Positions 38,518 to 48,344 of a stretch of 58,462 nucleotides of DNA are shown piece after piece (positions within the stretch are counted from its first letter, which is position 1; every line of letters begins with the position of its first letter). The stretch is from NCBI RefSeq assembly GCF_016862635.1, contig NZ_BONI01000062.1:1-58462 (forward strand), read 5' to 3'. Origin of the DNA: Catellatospora coxensis (GTDB taxonomy: Bacteria; Actinomycetota; Actinomycetes; Mycobacteriales; Micromonosporaceae). The translations under genes were made by a program, and so were the position numbers. The notes under the pieces were generated by a model that did not search any database, was not told the origin of the DNA, and worked only from the letters and a program-made list of their open reading frames with translations.

Positions 38518-39462
38518 ATGACAGAGCTGTTCTCCCGTCGGCGCGCGCTGCTGGCCGGCACCGCCGGACTGGCCGCCCTGGCCGGCGGTGGTTTCTGGCT
38601 GGCCGGCCGTGGCAGCGGCGCACCCGCCGTCGCCGCGAACTGGCAGGACCCTGCCGTGGCGCCGAGCGCCTCGGCGAGCCCGGAGTCCGCGACCGCCCTC
38701 AGCGCGCCGGTGCAGCCCGGACGACCGGGGGTGGCACACGCGGAAGTGGACGTGCTGACCGCCCCGGAGGCGGGCTCGCTGGTCACCGTGAAGACCAGCG
38801 CCTGGTGGAGCTGGGCCCTGATGGACCGGAAGACCGGCAAGATCGTCGGCTCCAAGAACCTCAACCAGACCAACATGACCGCCTCGATGATCAAGGCCTG
38901 GCTGGCCGCCGACTACCTGCGCCGCGCCGCCGAGGCGGGCCAGACGCCCAGCTCGACCCGGATGAACGAGATCCGCACGATGATCCGGGACAGCGCCAAC
39001 GGCCCCGCCTCCACGCTGTACGCGGAGCTGGGCCGCTCGGCGACGATCGCGCGCCTGATCGACGTCTGCGGGCTGACCGACTCCAAGGCGGGCGACGGCT
39101 GGAGCACCACCCGGCTGTCCGCGCGCGACACCTGCCGCATCGCGCACGCCATCGGCACCGGCCGGGCGGCCGGCCCCACCTGGACCAGCTACCTCGTCGG
39201 CGAGATGCGCGCGGTACGCGGCACCGGCGACTTCGGCATCCGCAAGGCGTTCCCGGCGGGCGAGCAGTCGCGTATCGCCATCAAGAACGGCTGGGTCGAC
39301 CGGCAGGCCACCAAGGAATGGAACGTCAACTGCCTGGCCCTGGGCGACGACTGGACCATGGCCGTGCTGACCCGCTTCCCGCTGAGCACGTCCTGGACGC
39401 ACGGCGGCGAGATCGCCAAGTCCGTCGCCGCCCAGCTGCGCACCAAGACCGAGCTGGTCTGA
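38518..39462 (+). CDS. Exported beta-lactamase-fold serine hydrolase-like protein, copy 2
   Basis: A 314-aa paralogue of the upstream gene. It uses a Tat-type signal instead (FSRRRALLAGTAGLAALAGG), then a Ser/Ala/Pro linker. SMIK in TASMIKAWLAADYL, RDSANG (S-x-N kept) and IKNGWV mirror the first copy. Block identity (WLAADYLRRAAE vs WLVADHLRRAAE, AGPTWT, ICGLTD vs VCGLTD) shows duplication, but the export routes differ. It ends 6 nt from the convergent mqnA stop. Substrate unknown; peptidoglycan is a guess from the fold. Confidence 0.85.
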   Translation: MTELFSRRRALLAGTAGLAALAGGGFWLAGRGSGAPAVAANWQDPAVAPSASASPESATALSAPVQPGRPGVAHAEVDVLTAPEAGSLVTVKTSAWWSWALMDRKTGKIVGSKNLNQTNMTASMIKAWLAADYLRRAAEAGQTPSSTRMNEIRTMIRDSANGPASTLYAELGRSATIARLIDVCGLTDSKAGDGWSTTRLSARDTCRIAHAIGTGRAAGPTWTSYLVGEMRAVRGTGDFGIRKAFPAGEQSRIAIKNGWVDRQATKEWNVNCLALGDDWTMAVLTRFPLSTSWTHGGEIAKSVAAQLRTKTELV

Positions 39463-39468
39463 CCGGGG

Positions 39469-40963
<1,495 letters not shown>

Positions 40964-41097
40964 CGGTAAAGAAAATCACGTGACTGCCCGTCGATGACAG
41001 CTACCATGGTCGGTCGATTGTGAAGGGCACTGCCGACAGCGCTTATCCACCGAGCGCAGCGCCGGGCGGCCGATCTTTCTCACCCGAGAGGACGGCC

Positions 41098-43131
41098 ATG
41101 ACCGCCGTAACTCCGACCGCCCACGAGACCCCCACCACATCGCCCACCGACGAGCTGTCCGCCGAACGAGCCCACCTGGTCACCTCCCGCGCCGCGCTGA
41201 AGGCCATGCGCGAGCGCGCCGAGCAGCTGTTCTCTGTCGGCGACCAGGTCGCCGGCGACGCGTACACCGCCGAGCAGCTCGGCCGCCAGATGGCCCAGCG
41301 CATCAAGGAACTCTCCGACGACCCCGCCGTGCCGCTGTTCTTCGGCAAGCTGACCATGGGAGCCGAACGCTGGCACATCGGCCGGCGGCACGTCTCCGAC
41401 GCGGTCGGCGAGCCGCTGGTACTCGACTGGCGTGCGCCCATGTCGCGCCGGTTCTACCAGGCCAGCGTGCGCGATCCCCAGGACGTCGCGGTGCGCCGCC
41501 GGTTCGGCTGGGCGCCCGCCGCACCCGGCGGCGCCACGGCGCTGACCAGCTTCGAGGACGAGCACCTCGACCACGGCGAGGAGCTGGGCACCGACAGCGC
41601 CATCCTCACCGCCGAGATCGAGCGGCCCCGCGTCGGCCCGATGCGCGACATCGTCGCGACCATCCAGCCCGAGCAGGACGAGCTGGTCCGCGCCGATCTG
41701 GAGGACACCATCTGCGTACAGGGCGCGCCCGGCACCGGTAAGACCGCGGTCGGCCTGCACCGCGCCGCGTACCTGGTCTACCTGCACCGGGAGCGGCTGC
41801 GCCGGTCCGGCGTGATGATCATCGGCCCCAACCGCGCGTTCCTGCACTACATCTCCGCAGTCCTGCCCGCCCTCGGCGAGCTGGAGGTCTCCCAGTCCAC
41901 CGTCGCCGAGCTGCTCGACCACCTGCCGGTGCGCGCCGAGGACGGTGTCGCGGCCGCCACCCTCAAGCACGACGCGCGGATGGCGCAGGTGCTGCACCGC
42001 GCCCTGTGGGCCCGGATCGCCCGCCCCACCGGGCCGATCACCGTCTCGGACGGCTCGTACCGCTGGCGCGTCGACGAGGGCGTGCTGCGCCGCGTCGTCG
42101 ACGAGGTCCGCCGCGAGCAGCCGCCGTACGCGCTGGGCCGGGAGCGGGTACGCGCCCGGGTGGTGGGGCTGCTGCAACGGCAGTCCGAGGCCCGCCGCGG
42201 CGACTCCCCGCCGGACTCCTGGCTGCGCAAGATGGGCAAGGTCAAGCCCGTGGCCGAACTGCTGGACCACTGCTGGCCCGCGGTCACCCCGCAGCAGCTG
42301 CTCGCCGACCTCTACACCGACGCCGAAGCGCTGAGCCGGGCCGCCGACGGGCTGCTCGCCCCCGAGGAGCAGGAACTGCTGCACTGGGCCAAGCCGCCGC
42401 GCAGCCTGCGTAGCGCCCCGTGGACCGCGGCCGACGCGGTGCTGGCCGACGAGATCGCCGGGCTGCTCGACCGCCCGGCCGGGTTCGGGCACATCGTCGT
42501 CGACGAGGCGCAGGACCTGTCCCCGATGCAGGCACGGGCGCTGGCCCGGCGCAGCGGCCACGGCTCGCTGACCATCCTCGGCGACCTCGCCCAGGGCACC
42601 ACGCCGTGGGCCGCCCGCGACTGGCGCGACATGCTCGGCCACCTGGGCCGCCCCGACGGCCGCATCGTGCCGCTGAGCACCGGCTTCCGGGTCCCGTCCG
42701 CGGTGGTGGCGTTGGCCAACCGGCTGCTGCCCGCCCTCGACGTGGCGGTGCCGCCGGCCCGCTCGCTGCGCCGGGACGGCTCGCTGGAGGTCACCGAGTC
42801 CGCCGACGTGGTCGCCGCGGCCCGGACCGCGCTGACCCGCGAGGGCTCGGTCGGCGTCATCGCCGCCGACGCGGCCGTGCCGGACGTGCTCGACGCCCTG
42901 CACGCGGCCGGTCTCGAACCGTCCGACCTGGACGGCGACGGCCGCCTCACCGTCGTGCCGGCCACCATGGTCAAGGGTCTGGAGTACGACCACGTGATCG
43001 TGCTGGAACCCGCCGCCATCGTCGCCGCCGAACCGCGCGGCCTGCACCGCCTCTACGTCGCCCTCACCCGCGCCGTCACCAGCCTCATCGTCCTGCACAC
43101 CGAACCCCTCCCGGAACCCTTGCGCGCTTGA
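41098..43131 (+). CDS. HelD/HelR-like UvrD-superfamily ATPase (RNA polymerase recycling)
   Basis: A 677-aa SF1 helicase-type protein with the HelD N-terminal coiled region (AHLVTSRAALKAMRERAEQL), the short conserved block GEPLVLDWRAPMSRRFYQA, Walker A GAPGTGKT near residue 210, Walker B VVDEAQDLSPMQ and the C-terminal VKGLEYDHVIVLEP and LYVALTRAV motifs. HelD proteins remove stalled RNA polymerase; an actinobacterial branch (HelR) gives rifamycin tolerance. I find no rifamycin-associated inverted repeat upstream. ATG at 41098 has AGAGGA 5 nt upstream. It is divergent from the ArsR-type gene. Confidence 0.9.
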   Translation: MTAVTPTAHETPTTSPTDELSAERAHLVTSRAALKAMRERAEQLFSVGDQVAGDAYTAEQLGRQMAQRIKELSDDPAVPLFFGKLTMGAERWHIGRRHVSDAVGEPLVLDWRAPMSRRFYQASVRDPQDVAVRRRFGWAPAAPGGATALTSFEDEHLDHGEELGTDSAILTAEIERPRVGPMRDIVATIQPEQDELVRADLEDTICVQGAPGTGKTAVGLHRAAYLVYLHRERLRRSGVMIIGPNRAFLHYISAVLPALGELEVSQSTVAELLDHLPVRAEDGVAAATLKHDARMAQVLHRALWARIARPTGPITVSDGSYRWRVDEGVLRRVVDEVRREQPPYALGRERVRARVVGLLQRQSEARRGDSPPDSWLRKMGKVKPVAELLDHCWPAVTPQQLLADLYTDAEALSRAADGLLAPEEQELLHWAKPPRSLRSAPWTAADAVLADEIAGLLDRPAGFGHIVVDEAQDLSPMQARALARRSGHGSLTILGDLAQGTTPWAARDWRDMLGHLGRPDGRIVPLSTGFRVPSAVVALANRLLPALDVAVPPARSLRRDGSLEVTESADVVAAARTALTREGSVGVIAADAAVPDVLDALHAAGLEPSDLDGDGRLTVVPATMVKGLEYDHVIVLEPAAIVAAEPRGLHRLYVALTRAVTSLIVLHTEPLPEPLRA

Positions 43132-43138
43132 CGACAGG

Positions 43139-43175
43139 CCAGAGCCCCGCACGGCAGGTCCGGGCGGGGCTCTGG
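43139..43175 (+). terminator. Terminator after the HelD-like gene
   Basis: CCAGAGCCCCGC (43139-43150) pairs perfectly with GCGGGGCTCTGG (43164-43175) around a 13-nt loop, 8 nt after the stop. Bidirectional use with the convergent small gene at 43196 is likely. Confidence 0.8.
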
Positions 43176-43195
43176 TGGAAGGTCGCGGGATGATG

Positions 43196-43393
43196 TCAGG
43201 CAGCGCGTGGCTTGGTCTCCCACGGCTTGTCCATGGCCTCCAGCGTACGGACGTGGCCCCAGTGCTGCCGAGCGGCCGCGACACGGCCCTCCGCATCGGC
43301 GCTCTCCGCCCAGCCGCGTACCTGGGCGATGTATTCCTCATGATCCGCACGCATGAACGCATGAAGTGCGGCGATGTGCTCATCCACTGTCAC
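43196..43393 (-). CDS. Small hypothetical protein, second of an overlapping pair
   Basis: A 65-aa protein (MTVDEHIAALHAFMRADHEE and so on), helical, rich in Ala, Glu and His, ending with a basic KPWETKPRAA tail. GTG at 43393 has a full GGAGG 6 nt upstream. It overlaps the end of the upstream small gene by 14 nt, so the two are probably co-translated. I do not recognise a family. Third-position GC is a little lower than around it. Confidence 0.6.
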   Translation of the reverse strand: MTVDEHIAALHAFMRADHEEYIAQVRGWAESADAEGRVAAARQHWGHVRTLEAMDKPWETKPRAA

Positions 43394-43565
43394 GACCGAC
43401 CTCCAACCTCTCGTCGAGCCTGCCCAACTGGTATCGATCAGCTTCCACCCGACGACGATGAAATGTCAGGCCGTACTCATACTGGCTGATCATCTCGCCG
43501 TCGCGCTGCATGCGAGTGACGAGTTCGATCCGGGCGAACTCGTCTTTGACGCGGTCCTCGTGCAA
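43380..43565 (-). CDS. Small hypothetical protein, first of an overlapping pair
   Basis: A 61-aa charged, helical protein (MHEDRVKDEFARIELVTRMQ ... DRYQLGRLDERLEV). It starts at a TTG with GGGGAGG 6 nt upstream, a strong site that argues the start is real. The pair is divergent from the Tat-lipoprotein PLP gene. The layout (two tiny overlapping genes) is like toxin-antitoxin or regulator pairs, but no known toxin motif is visible. The base composition is slightly AT-richer than its neighbours. Confidence 0.55.
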   Translation of the reverse strand: MHEDRVKDEFARIELVTRMQRDGEMISQYEYGLTFHRRRVEADRYQLGRLDERLEVGRDSG

Positions 43566-43681
43566 CCGTCACCTCCCCAGGAACGCCACAAGTCTATTGA
43601 CTACGTCGGTGATGTGCGCGGCGCTGCGGTGAGGAACCCGCCCTGTTTCCGATGGCGGACAGGCGGCGGTCGTGGTCCGAT

Positions 43682-45007
43682 ATGGCGATGGGTGAGCTTT
43701 CTGTCAGCCGTCGGGGGCTGCTGGGCGGATTGACCGCCACCGCTGCGCTGGGCGCACTGTCGGCATGCGACGGGGACACGGTCGTCGAGAATCCGCCGCC
43801 CGTGTACGCGCCACTGGACCCGAACAGCTGGGACAGCGTTCGGCGGCAGTTCCTGCTGGACACGGCCAAGGCGCAGTTCGCAGCATTCGTGTTCGCCAGC
43901 CCGCCGACCGACGTACGGACCGCGATCTCGCGGCATCGCGAGGGCCTGGACCGGGACACGGTCGGCTACCTGCACTCCCAGGAGGAGAACGCGCGGCAGC
44001 GGCTGCACCTCGCGGCGGGCAAGTATCTCGGCGGGTCCGGCGACCACGTGTACTTCACCGACTCGACCACGATGGGCCTCGGCCTGCTCTACGGCGGGAT
44101 CGCGCTGCGGCCCGGCGACGAGGTGCTCACCACCGAGCACGACTTCTACTCCACGCACGAGTCGCTGCGGCTGCGCGCGGCCCGCGACGGGGTGACGGTG
44201 CGCAGGGTGCGGCTGTTCGCCGAGCCCGCCACGGCGAGCGCCGACCAGATCGCGCAGGCCGTCGCCAAGTCGCTCACCCCGGCGACCAGGATCGTCGCGG
44301 TGACCTGGGTCCATTCCAGCACCGGGTTGCGCATGCCAATCCGGGCGATCGCCGACGTGCTGGCCGCGCACAACCGCGACCTGCCCCCGGAGAAGCGGGC
44401 GCTGCTGTGCGTGGACGGGGTGCACGGCTTCGGCGCGGTCGACGCCGGACCCGCCGAGCTGGGCTGCGACTTCCTCGTCTCCGGGTGCCACAAGTGGCTG
44501 TTCGGCCCGCGCGGCACCGGGATGGTCTGGGGCCGGCCCGAGGCCTGGGCCCGGTTCCGGCCCGCCATCCCCACGTTCGAGCAGGCGGGCTTCGCGCACT
44601 GGCTGGGCTTCGACCCGGCCCTGCCCGCGCCGTCGGCGTCCCCGGGCGGCTACCACAACTTCGAGCACCTGTGGGCGCTGGAGCAGGCCTTCGACTTCCA
44701 CGCCGCACTGACCCGCGCCCGCGTCGCGGCGCGTACGACCGAGCTGGCGACCCGGCTCAAGGAAGGCCTGGCCGCGATCGACGGCGTCGAGCTGATCACG
44801 CCGAAGGCGGCAGAGCTGTCCGCCGGGCTGGTCTGCTGCGAGCTGAAGTCGATGAGCCCGGCCGCGGCGGTCTCCGTGCTGGCGGCCAAGGACATCATCA
44901 CCAGCACGACGCCGTACAACCCGTCCTACCTGCGGTTCGGGACGAGCATCGTGACGAACGAGGCTGACGTGGACCGGGCGCTCGCGGCGGTACGCGAGAT
45001 CAGCTGA
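43682..45007 (+). CDS. Tat-exported lipoprotein, class V aminotransferase fold
   Basis: A 441-aa PLP-dependent enzyme of the class V (NifS/isopenicillin-N-epimerase-like) group. The N-terminus combines a twin-arginine motif (SVSRRGLLGG, RR at 10-11) with a lipobox LSAC (Cys29), which predicts Tat export and lipidation. The enzyme core has TTEHDFYSTHESLRLRA, VTWVHSSTGLRMPI, VDGVHGFGAVD and the PLP lysine in SGCHKWLFGPRGTGM. Known relatives act as desulfurases, epimerases or lyases; the reaction here is open. The start is uncertain (43652, 43682, 43688). It overlaps the convergent btuD-like gene by 8 bp. Confidence 0.85.
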   Translation: MAMGELSVSRRGLLGGLTATAALGALSACDGDTVVENPPPVYAPLDPNSWDSVRRQFLLDTAKAQFAAFVFASPPTDVRTAISRHREGLDRDTVGYLHSQEENARQRLHLAAGKYLGGSGDHVYFTDSTTMGLGLLYGGIALRPGDEVLTTEHDFYSTHESLRLRAARDGVTVRRVRLFAEPATASADQIAQAVAKSLTPATRIVAVTWVHSSTGLRMPIRAIADVLAAHNRDLPPEKRALLCVDGVHGFGAVDAGPAELGCDFLVSGCHKWLFGPRGTGMVWGRPEAWARFRPAIPTFEQAGFAHWLGFDPALPAPSASPGGYHNFEHLWALEQAFDFHAALTRARVAARTTELATRLKEGLAAIDGVELITPKAAELSAGLVCCELKSMSPAAAVSVLAAKDIITSTTPYNPSYLRFGTSIVTNEADVDRALAAVREIS

Positions 45008-45767
45008 CGCGCACCGGGACCACGATCGGGCCGAACTCGCCCGCGATCACCCGGACCCGGGCGCGGTAGTGCAGCGCGAGCAGCTCCTCGGTCAGCACCT
45101 GCGCGGGCGGCCCGTCGGCGGCGACCCGGCCATCGGCGAGCAGCACCAGGCGGTCGGCGTACTCGCCGGCGATGGACAGGTCGTGCATGGTGGCCAGCAC
45201 GGTCAGCGAGCGTTCCCGGCGCAGCCGGTCGACCAGCTCCAGCACCTCCTGCTGGTGGCCGATGTCCAGGGCCGAGGTGGGCTCGTCGAGCAGCAGCAGT
45301 GGCGCGCCCTGGGCCAGCGCGCGGGCCAGGAACACCCGCTGGCGCTCGCCGCCGGACAGCGTCTCCAGCTCGCGGCCGGTGAACCGGCGCAGTTCGAGGG
45401 AGTCGAGCACCTGCTCCACGATGGACAGATCCTGCGCCGACTCCCGGCCCAGCGGGGCGATGTAGGGGGTGCGCCCGAGCAGCACGTAGTCGAGCACCCG
45501 CATGCCGGGCGGCACCACGGGCTGCTGGGCGACGGTCGCCACGAGCTGGGCGCGGCGGCGGCGCGGCAGCGCGCTGGTCGGCGTACCGTCAATGATGATC
45601 TTTCCGTGAAACGGCACCGCACCACCGACGGCCCGCAGCAGGGTCGACTTGCCCGCGCCGTTGGGGCCGATCACGGTCACCCACTCGCCGGAGGCCACGG
45701 TCAGGTCCACGCCGTGCAGGATCTCGGCGTCGCCCAGGGTCACCCGGACGTCCTCGACGGCCAGCAT
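45000..45767 (-). CDS. btuD: ABC transporter ATPase, cobalamin import
   Basis: A 255-aa ATPase with Walker A GPNGAGKST, the signature LSGGERQRVFLARAL, Walker B LLLLDEPTSALD and the switch His in ATMHDL. It is of the FecE/BtuD siderophore-cobalamin class. The start ATG overlaps the permease stop by 1 nt (TGATG). Substrate is assigned from the cobalamin riboswitch upstream of the operon. Its last 8 bp overlap the convergent PLP-enzyme gene. Confidence 0.88.
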   Translation of the reverse strand: MLAVEDVRVTLGDAEILHGVDLTVASGEWVTVIGPNGAGKSTLLRAVGGAVPFHGKIIIDGTPTSALPRRRRAQLVATVAQQPVVPPGMRVLDYVLLGRTPYIAPLGRESAQDLSIVEQVLDSLELRRFTGRELETLSGGERQRVFLARALAQGAPLLLLDEPTSALDIGHQQEVLELVDRLRRERSLTVLATMHDLSIAGEYADRLVLLADGRVAADGPPAQVLTEELLALHYRARVRVIAGEFGPIVVPVRVS

Positions 45768-46795
45768 CAGACGCTCACCCGCCGGGTCGAGCGCAGCACC
45801 AGGATGAAGAACGGCGCGCCGAAGAACGCGGTGACCACGCCGATCGGCAGCTCGCCCGGGGCGATCAGGGTGCGCGCGGCCAGGTCCGCCAGGGCCAGGA
45901 AGGCCGCGCCGAACAGCAGCGACAGCGGCAGGATCGACCGGTACGAGCCACCGGCCAGCAGGCGCACCACGTGCGGCACGATGATGCCGACGAAGCCGAT
46001 CAGCCCTGACACGGCGACCGCCGCGGCGGTGCCCAGCGAGGCCGCGGCCAGCAGGATGAGCCGGGAGCGCTGCGGGTGCAGGCCCAGGCTCGCCGCCTCG
46101 GTGTCGCCGACGCTGAGCACGTCCAGCTCCCGGCGCAGGGCCAGCACCACGACCGTGGTGACCAGCGCGTACGGCAGCAGCAGCGTCACCTCGTGCCAGC
46201 CGTTGGTGGCCAGCCGCCCGAGCAGCCAGGAGTACACCTCGCGGATGGTGTCCACGTTGCGCTGCAGCAGGTAGGTCTGGATCGCGGCGAGGAAGCTGGA
46301 CACGGCCACCCCGGCCAGGATCAGCGTCGCCGACGAGCGGTCCCGCCCACCGGCCACCCCGAGCAGGTAGGTGACCACGACCGCGATGCCCGCCCCGGCG
46401 AACGCGGCCGGTGGCAGCACCGCCCCGGCCCGGAACGCGATCGCCATGGTCGCGCCCAGCCCGGCTCCGGCGGCGACACCGAGCAGGTACGGGTCGGCCA
46501 GCGGGTTGCGGAAGACGCCCTGGTAGCAGCCGCCCGCCAGGGACAGCATCGCGCCGACCAGCAGGCCCAGCACCACCCGCGGCAGCCGCAGCTCGGTGAT
46601 GATGGCGATCTCGCGCTCGTCCAGCCCCGACGGCAGGTCCACGCCGGGGATCAGGTTGAGCAGCTCCGCCGCGACCGAGCCGGGCGGTAGCGTCACCGGG
46701 CCCAGGGCGACCCCGGCGACGAGCGCGACCAGCACGGCTCCGATCCCGGCGGCGAGCCACCCGGGGCGCAGCCGTGCCGGTCGCAGGGTCGTCAC
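45767..46795 (-). CDS. btuC: ABC transporter permease, FecCD/BtuC type
   Basis: A 342-aa permease with about ten transmembrane helices and the FecCD blocks RLPRVVLGLLVGAMLSLAGG, YQGVFRNPLADPYLLGV, LLGRLA and GLIGFVGIIVPHVVRLLAG. GTG at 46795 sits 1 nt after the binding-protein stop. With the ATPase and the binding lipoprotein it makes a complete importer. Confidence 0.9.
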   Translation of the reverse strand: MTTLRPARLRPGWLAAGIGAVLVALVAGVALGPVTLPPGSVAAELLNLIPGVDLPSGLDEREIAIITELRLPRVVLGLLVGAMLSLAGGCYQGVFRNPLADPYLLGVAAGAGLGATMAIAFRAGAVLPPAAFAGAGIAVVVTYLLGVAGGRDRSSATLILAGVAVSSFLAAIQTYLLQRNVDTIREVYSWLLGRLATNGWHEVTLLLPYALVTTVVVLALRRELDVLSVGDTEAASLGLHPQRSRLILLAAASLGTAAAVAVSGLIGFVGIIVPHVVRLLAGGSYRSILPLSLLFGAAFLALADLAARTLIAPGELPIGVVTAFFGAPFFILVLRSTRRVSV

Positions 46796-46796
46796 G

Positions 46797-47729
46797 TCAG
46801 GCCGGGACCTTGTTCGCGGCCTCGACGATCGCGCGGATCAGGTCGACGACGCGGGGGCCCCAGCGCGAGGCGATGTCGTCGTCCAGCGCGATGACCTGGC
46901 CCTTGCTGACGGCGGTCATGCCCGCCCAGCCGGCGCGTGCCTTCACGCTGTCCAGGCTCTGCTGGCAGCACTTGGTGTCGGCCAGGAAGATCAGGTCGGG
47001 GTTCGACTTGACCAGCGACTCGGCGGTGAGCTGCGGGTATCCGCTGCCCTTGGTGTCGGCGGCGTCGGCCACGTTCTTCAGCCCGGCCAGCTCGAACAGC
47101 GAGCCGATGAACGTCTTCGAGGTCACCGAGTACAGCGTCGGGTCCAGCTCGTAGTAGTAGGACAGCGGGGTCGCACGCTTCGGCAGGTCCTTGACCAGCT
47201 TGGCGATGTCGTCCTTCATCTTCTGGGTGAGCGCGGCCGCCTCGGCCTTGTGCCCGGTCAGCTCGCCCAGCTCGGCGAGCTGCTGGTACGTGTCCTCCAG
47301 CGTGACCGCGGCGGGGGCCACGTACACCGGGATCTTGAGGGTGGTCAGCTGGGCGACGACGTTGTTGGCGTCGGTGCTGAGCACCACCAGGTCGGGGCTC
47401 TTGGCCGCGACGGCCTCGGCGTTGGGCTGGAAGCCGGACAGCTCCGTCTTCGGCGCGTCCGCCGGGAAGTTCGAGTTGTCGTCGACGGCGACGACCTGGC
47501 CGCCGGCGCCGAGCGCGAAGAGCATCTCGGTCGTGGTCGGCGACAGCGAAACGATCTTCACGGGCTGCGCGGGCAGGGTCACCGAGCCGACGGTCACCGG
47601 GTACGCGGCAGCGGCGCCGGACGCGGCAGGGGTCGCCGGGTCGTTCGTGGCGCAGGCCGCGAGCGCGGCCACCAGGCCGGCGGCGGCCAGCGCGCCGAGC
47701 GCACGGCGGGACAGGAAACGGGTACGCAC
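46797..47729 (-). CDS. btuF: ABC transporter substrate-binding lipoprotein, BtuF-like
   Basis: A 310-aa class III binding protein with a lipoprotein signal (FLSRRALGALAAAGLVAALA, lipobox Cys26 in LAAC), VKIVSLSPTTTEMLFALGAG near the N-terminus and a long helix-linked second lobe. GTG at 47729 has GGAGG 4 nt upstream. The family also takes haem and ferri-siderophores, but the cobalamin riboswitch in the leader argues for corrinoids. Confidence 0.9.
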   Translation of the reverse strand: MRTRFLSRRALGALAAAGLVAALAACATNDPATPAASGAAAAYPVTVGSVTLPAQPVKIVSLSPTTTEMLFALGAGGQVVAVDDNSNFPADAPKTELSGFQPNAEAVAAKSPDLVVLSTDANNVVAQLTTLKIPVYVAPAAVTLEDTYQQLAELGELTGHKAEAAALTQKMKDDIAKLVKDLPKRATPLSYYYELDPTLYSVTSKTFIGSLFELAGLKNVADAADTKGSGYPQLTAESLVKSNPDLIFLADTKCCQQSLDSVKARAGWAGMTAVSKGQVIALDDDIASRWGPRVVDLIRAIVEAANKVPA

Positions 47730-47819
47730 TGATCCTCCTATCGGTCGAGGCAGGTCCTTCGCCGACAGGGCCCGATCAGGTGGGGCAGCCCGGTCCGCGA
47801 GACGCCCTTCCTCGAGAGC

Positions 47820-47955
47820 GTGGTTCGCGACTGCCGCAGGCGACCTGGCTCGCCCACCCGAGAAGATCGAGTGGGATCACAGTTGCGGGACAGCGCCGGG
47901 TTCGCACCGGCTTCGCTGCGGGACAGTCAGGCGACACGCTAATACACACCCGTGC
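47820..47955 (-). ncRNA. Cobalamin (B12) riboswitch
   Basis: Read on the minus strand, the leader contains GAAGCCGGTGCGAACCCGGC, then GCTGTCCCGCAACTGTGA, and later GAGCCAGGTCGCCTGC, which follow the conserved core of cobalamin riboswitches in order. It lies about 90 nt upstream of the binding-protein start. When adenosylcobalamin or a related corrinoid binds, importer expression should fall. Exact ends are approximate. Confidence 0.88.
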
Positions 47956-47995
47956 CGATGCTCACGACGCGGAGTGGAGGATGTGCGCAGGCTCA

Positions 47996-48286
47996 TCACG
48001 CCTGGGTCTTGTGGACCTCTTCGACGGGCGCGGCGGCCTCGTCCTCGCCGGCCAGGGCGGCGCGCAGCCGGTCCTTCTCGGCCTTGCGGCGGTCCACCAC
48101 GCCCTCGACCTGGGCCGCCACGTCGTCGCGCAGGTTGCGCAGCAGGAAGTAGCTGGCCGCCGCCGACACCAGGATGGCGATCATCAACTTGAGCAGCATG
48201 CTCAGGTTCGGCACGAACCACAGCGCGGCGAAGACGGCCAGGAAGAGCATCAGCCTGGCGAGCGTGTACTTGACAGCAGGACTCAC
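47996..48286 (-). CDS. DUF4229 membrane protein
   Basis: A 96-aa protein with two transmembrane helices (LARLMLFLAVFAALWFV and LMIAILVSAAASYFLL) followed by a charged amphipathic helix (RDDVAAQVEGVVDRRKAEKD) and an acidic tail, as in DUF4229 proteins found next to the mqnE region in actinobacteria. GTG at 48286. Function unknown. The C-terminus lies 40 nt from the riboswitch of the neighbouring operon. Confidence 0.8.
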   Translation of the reverse strand: MSPAVKYTLARLMLFLAVFAALWFVPNLSMLLKLMIAILVSAAASYFLLRNLRDDVAAQVEGVVDRRKAEKDRLRAALAGEDEAAAPVEEVHKTQA

Positions 48287-48344
48287 CGGTCCAGGGTAGC
48301 CGCCGAACCTGTCCGGCCTCGGTCAGCCCCGCGTGGAGGGTCGG

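Noticed and set aside
40964-41097. Rifamycin-associated element before the HelD-like gene
   Set aside because: No GGGGCTTGC/GCAAGCCCC inverted repeat is present on either strand of the gap.
43652-43681. Upstream Met (MADRRRSWSD) as start of the PLP enzyme
   Set aside because: Possible, but it lengthens the charged region before the twin-arginine motif and has no better ribosome site; kept only as an alternative.
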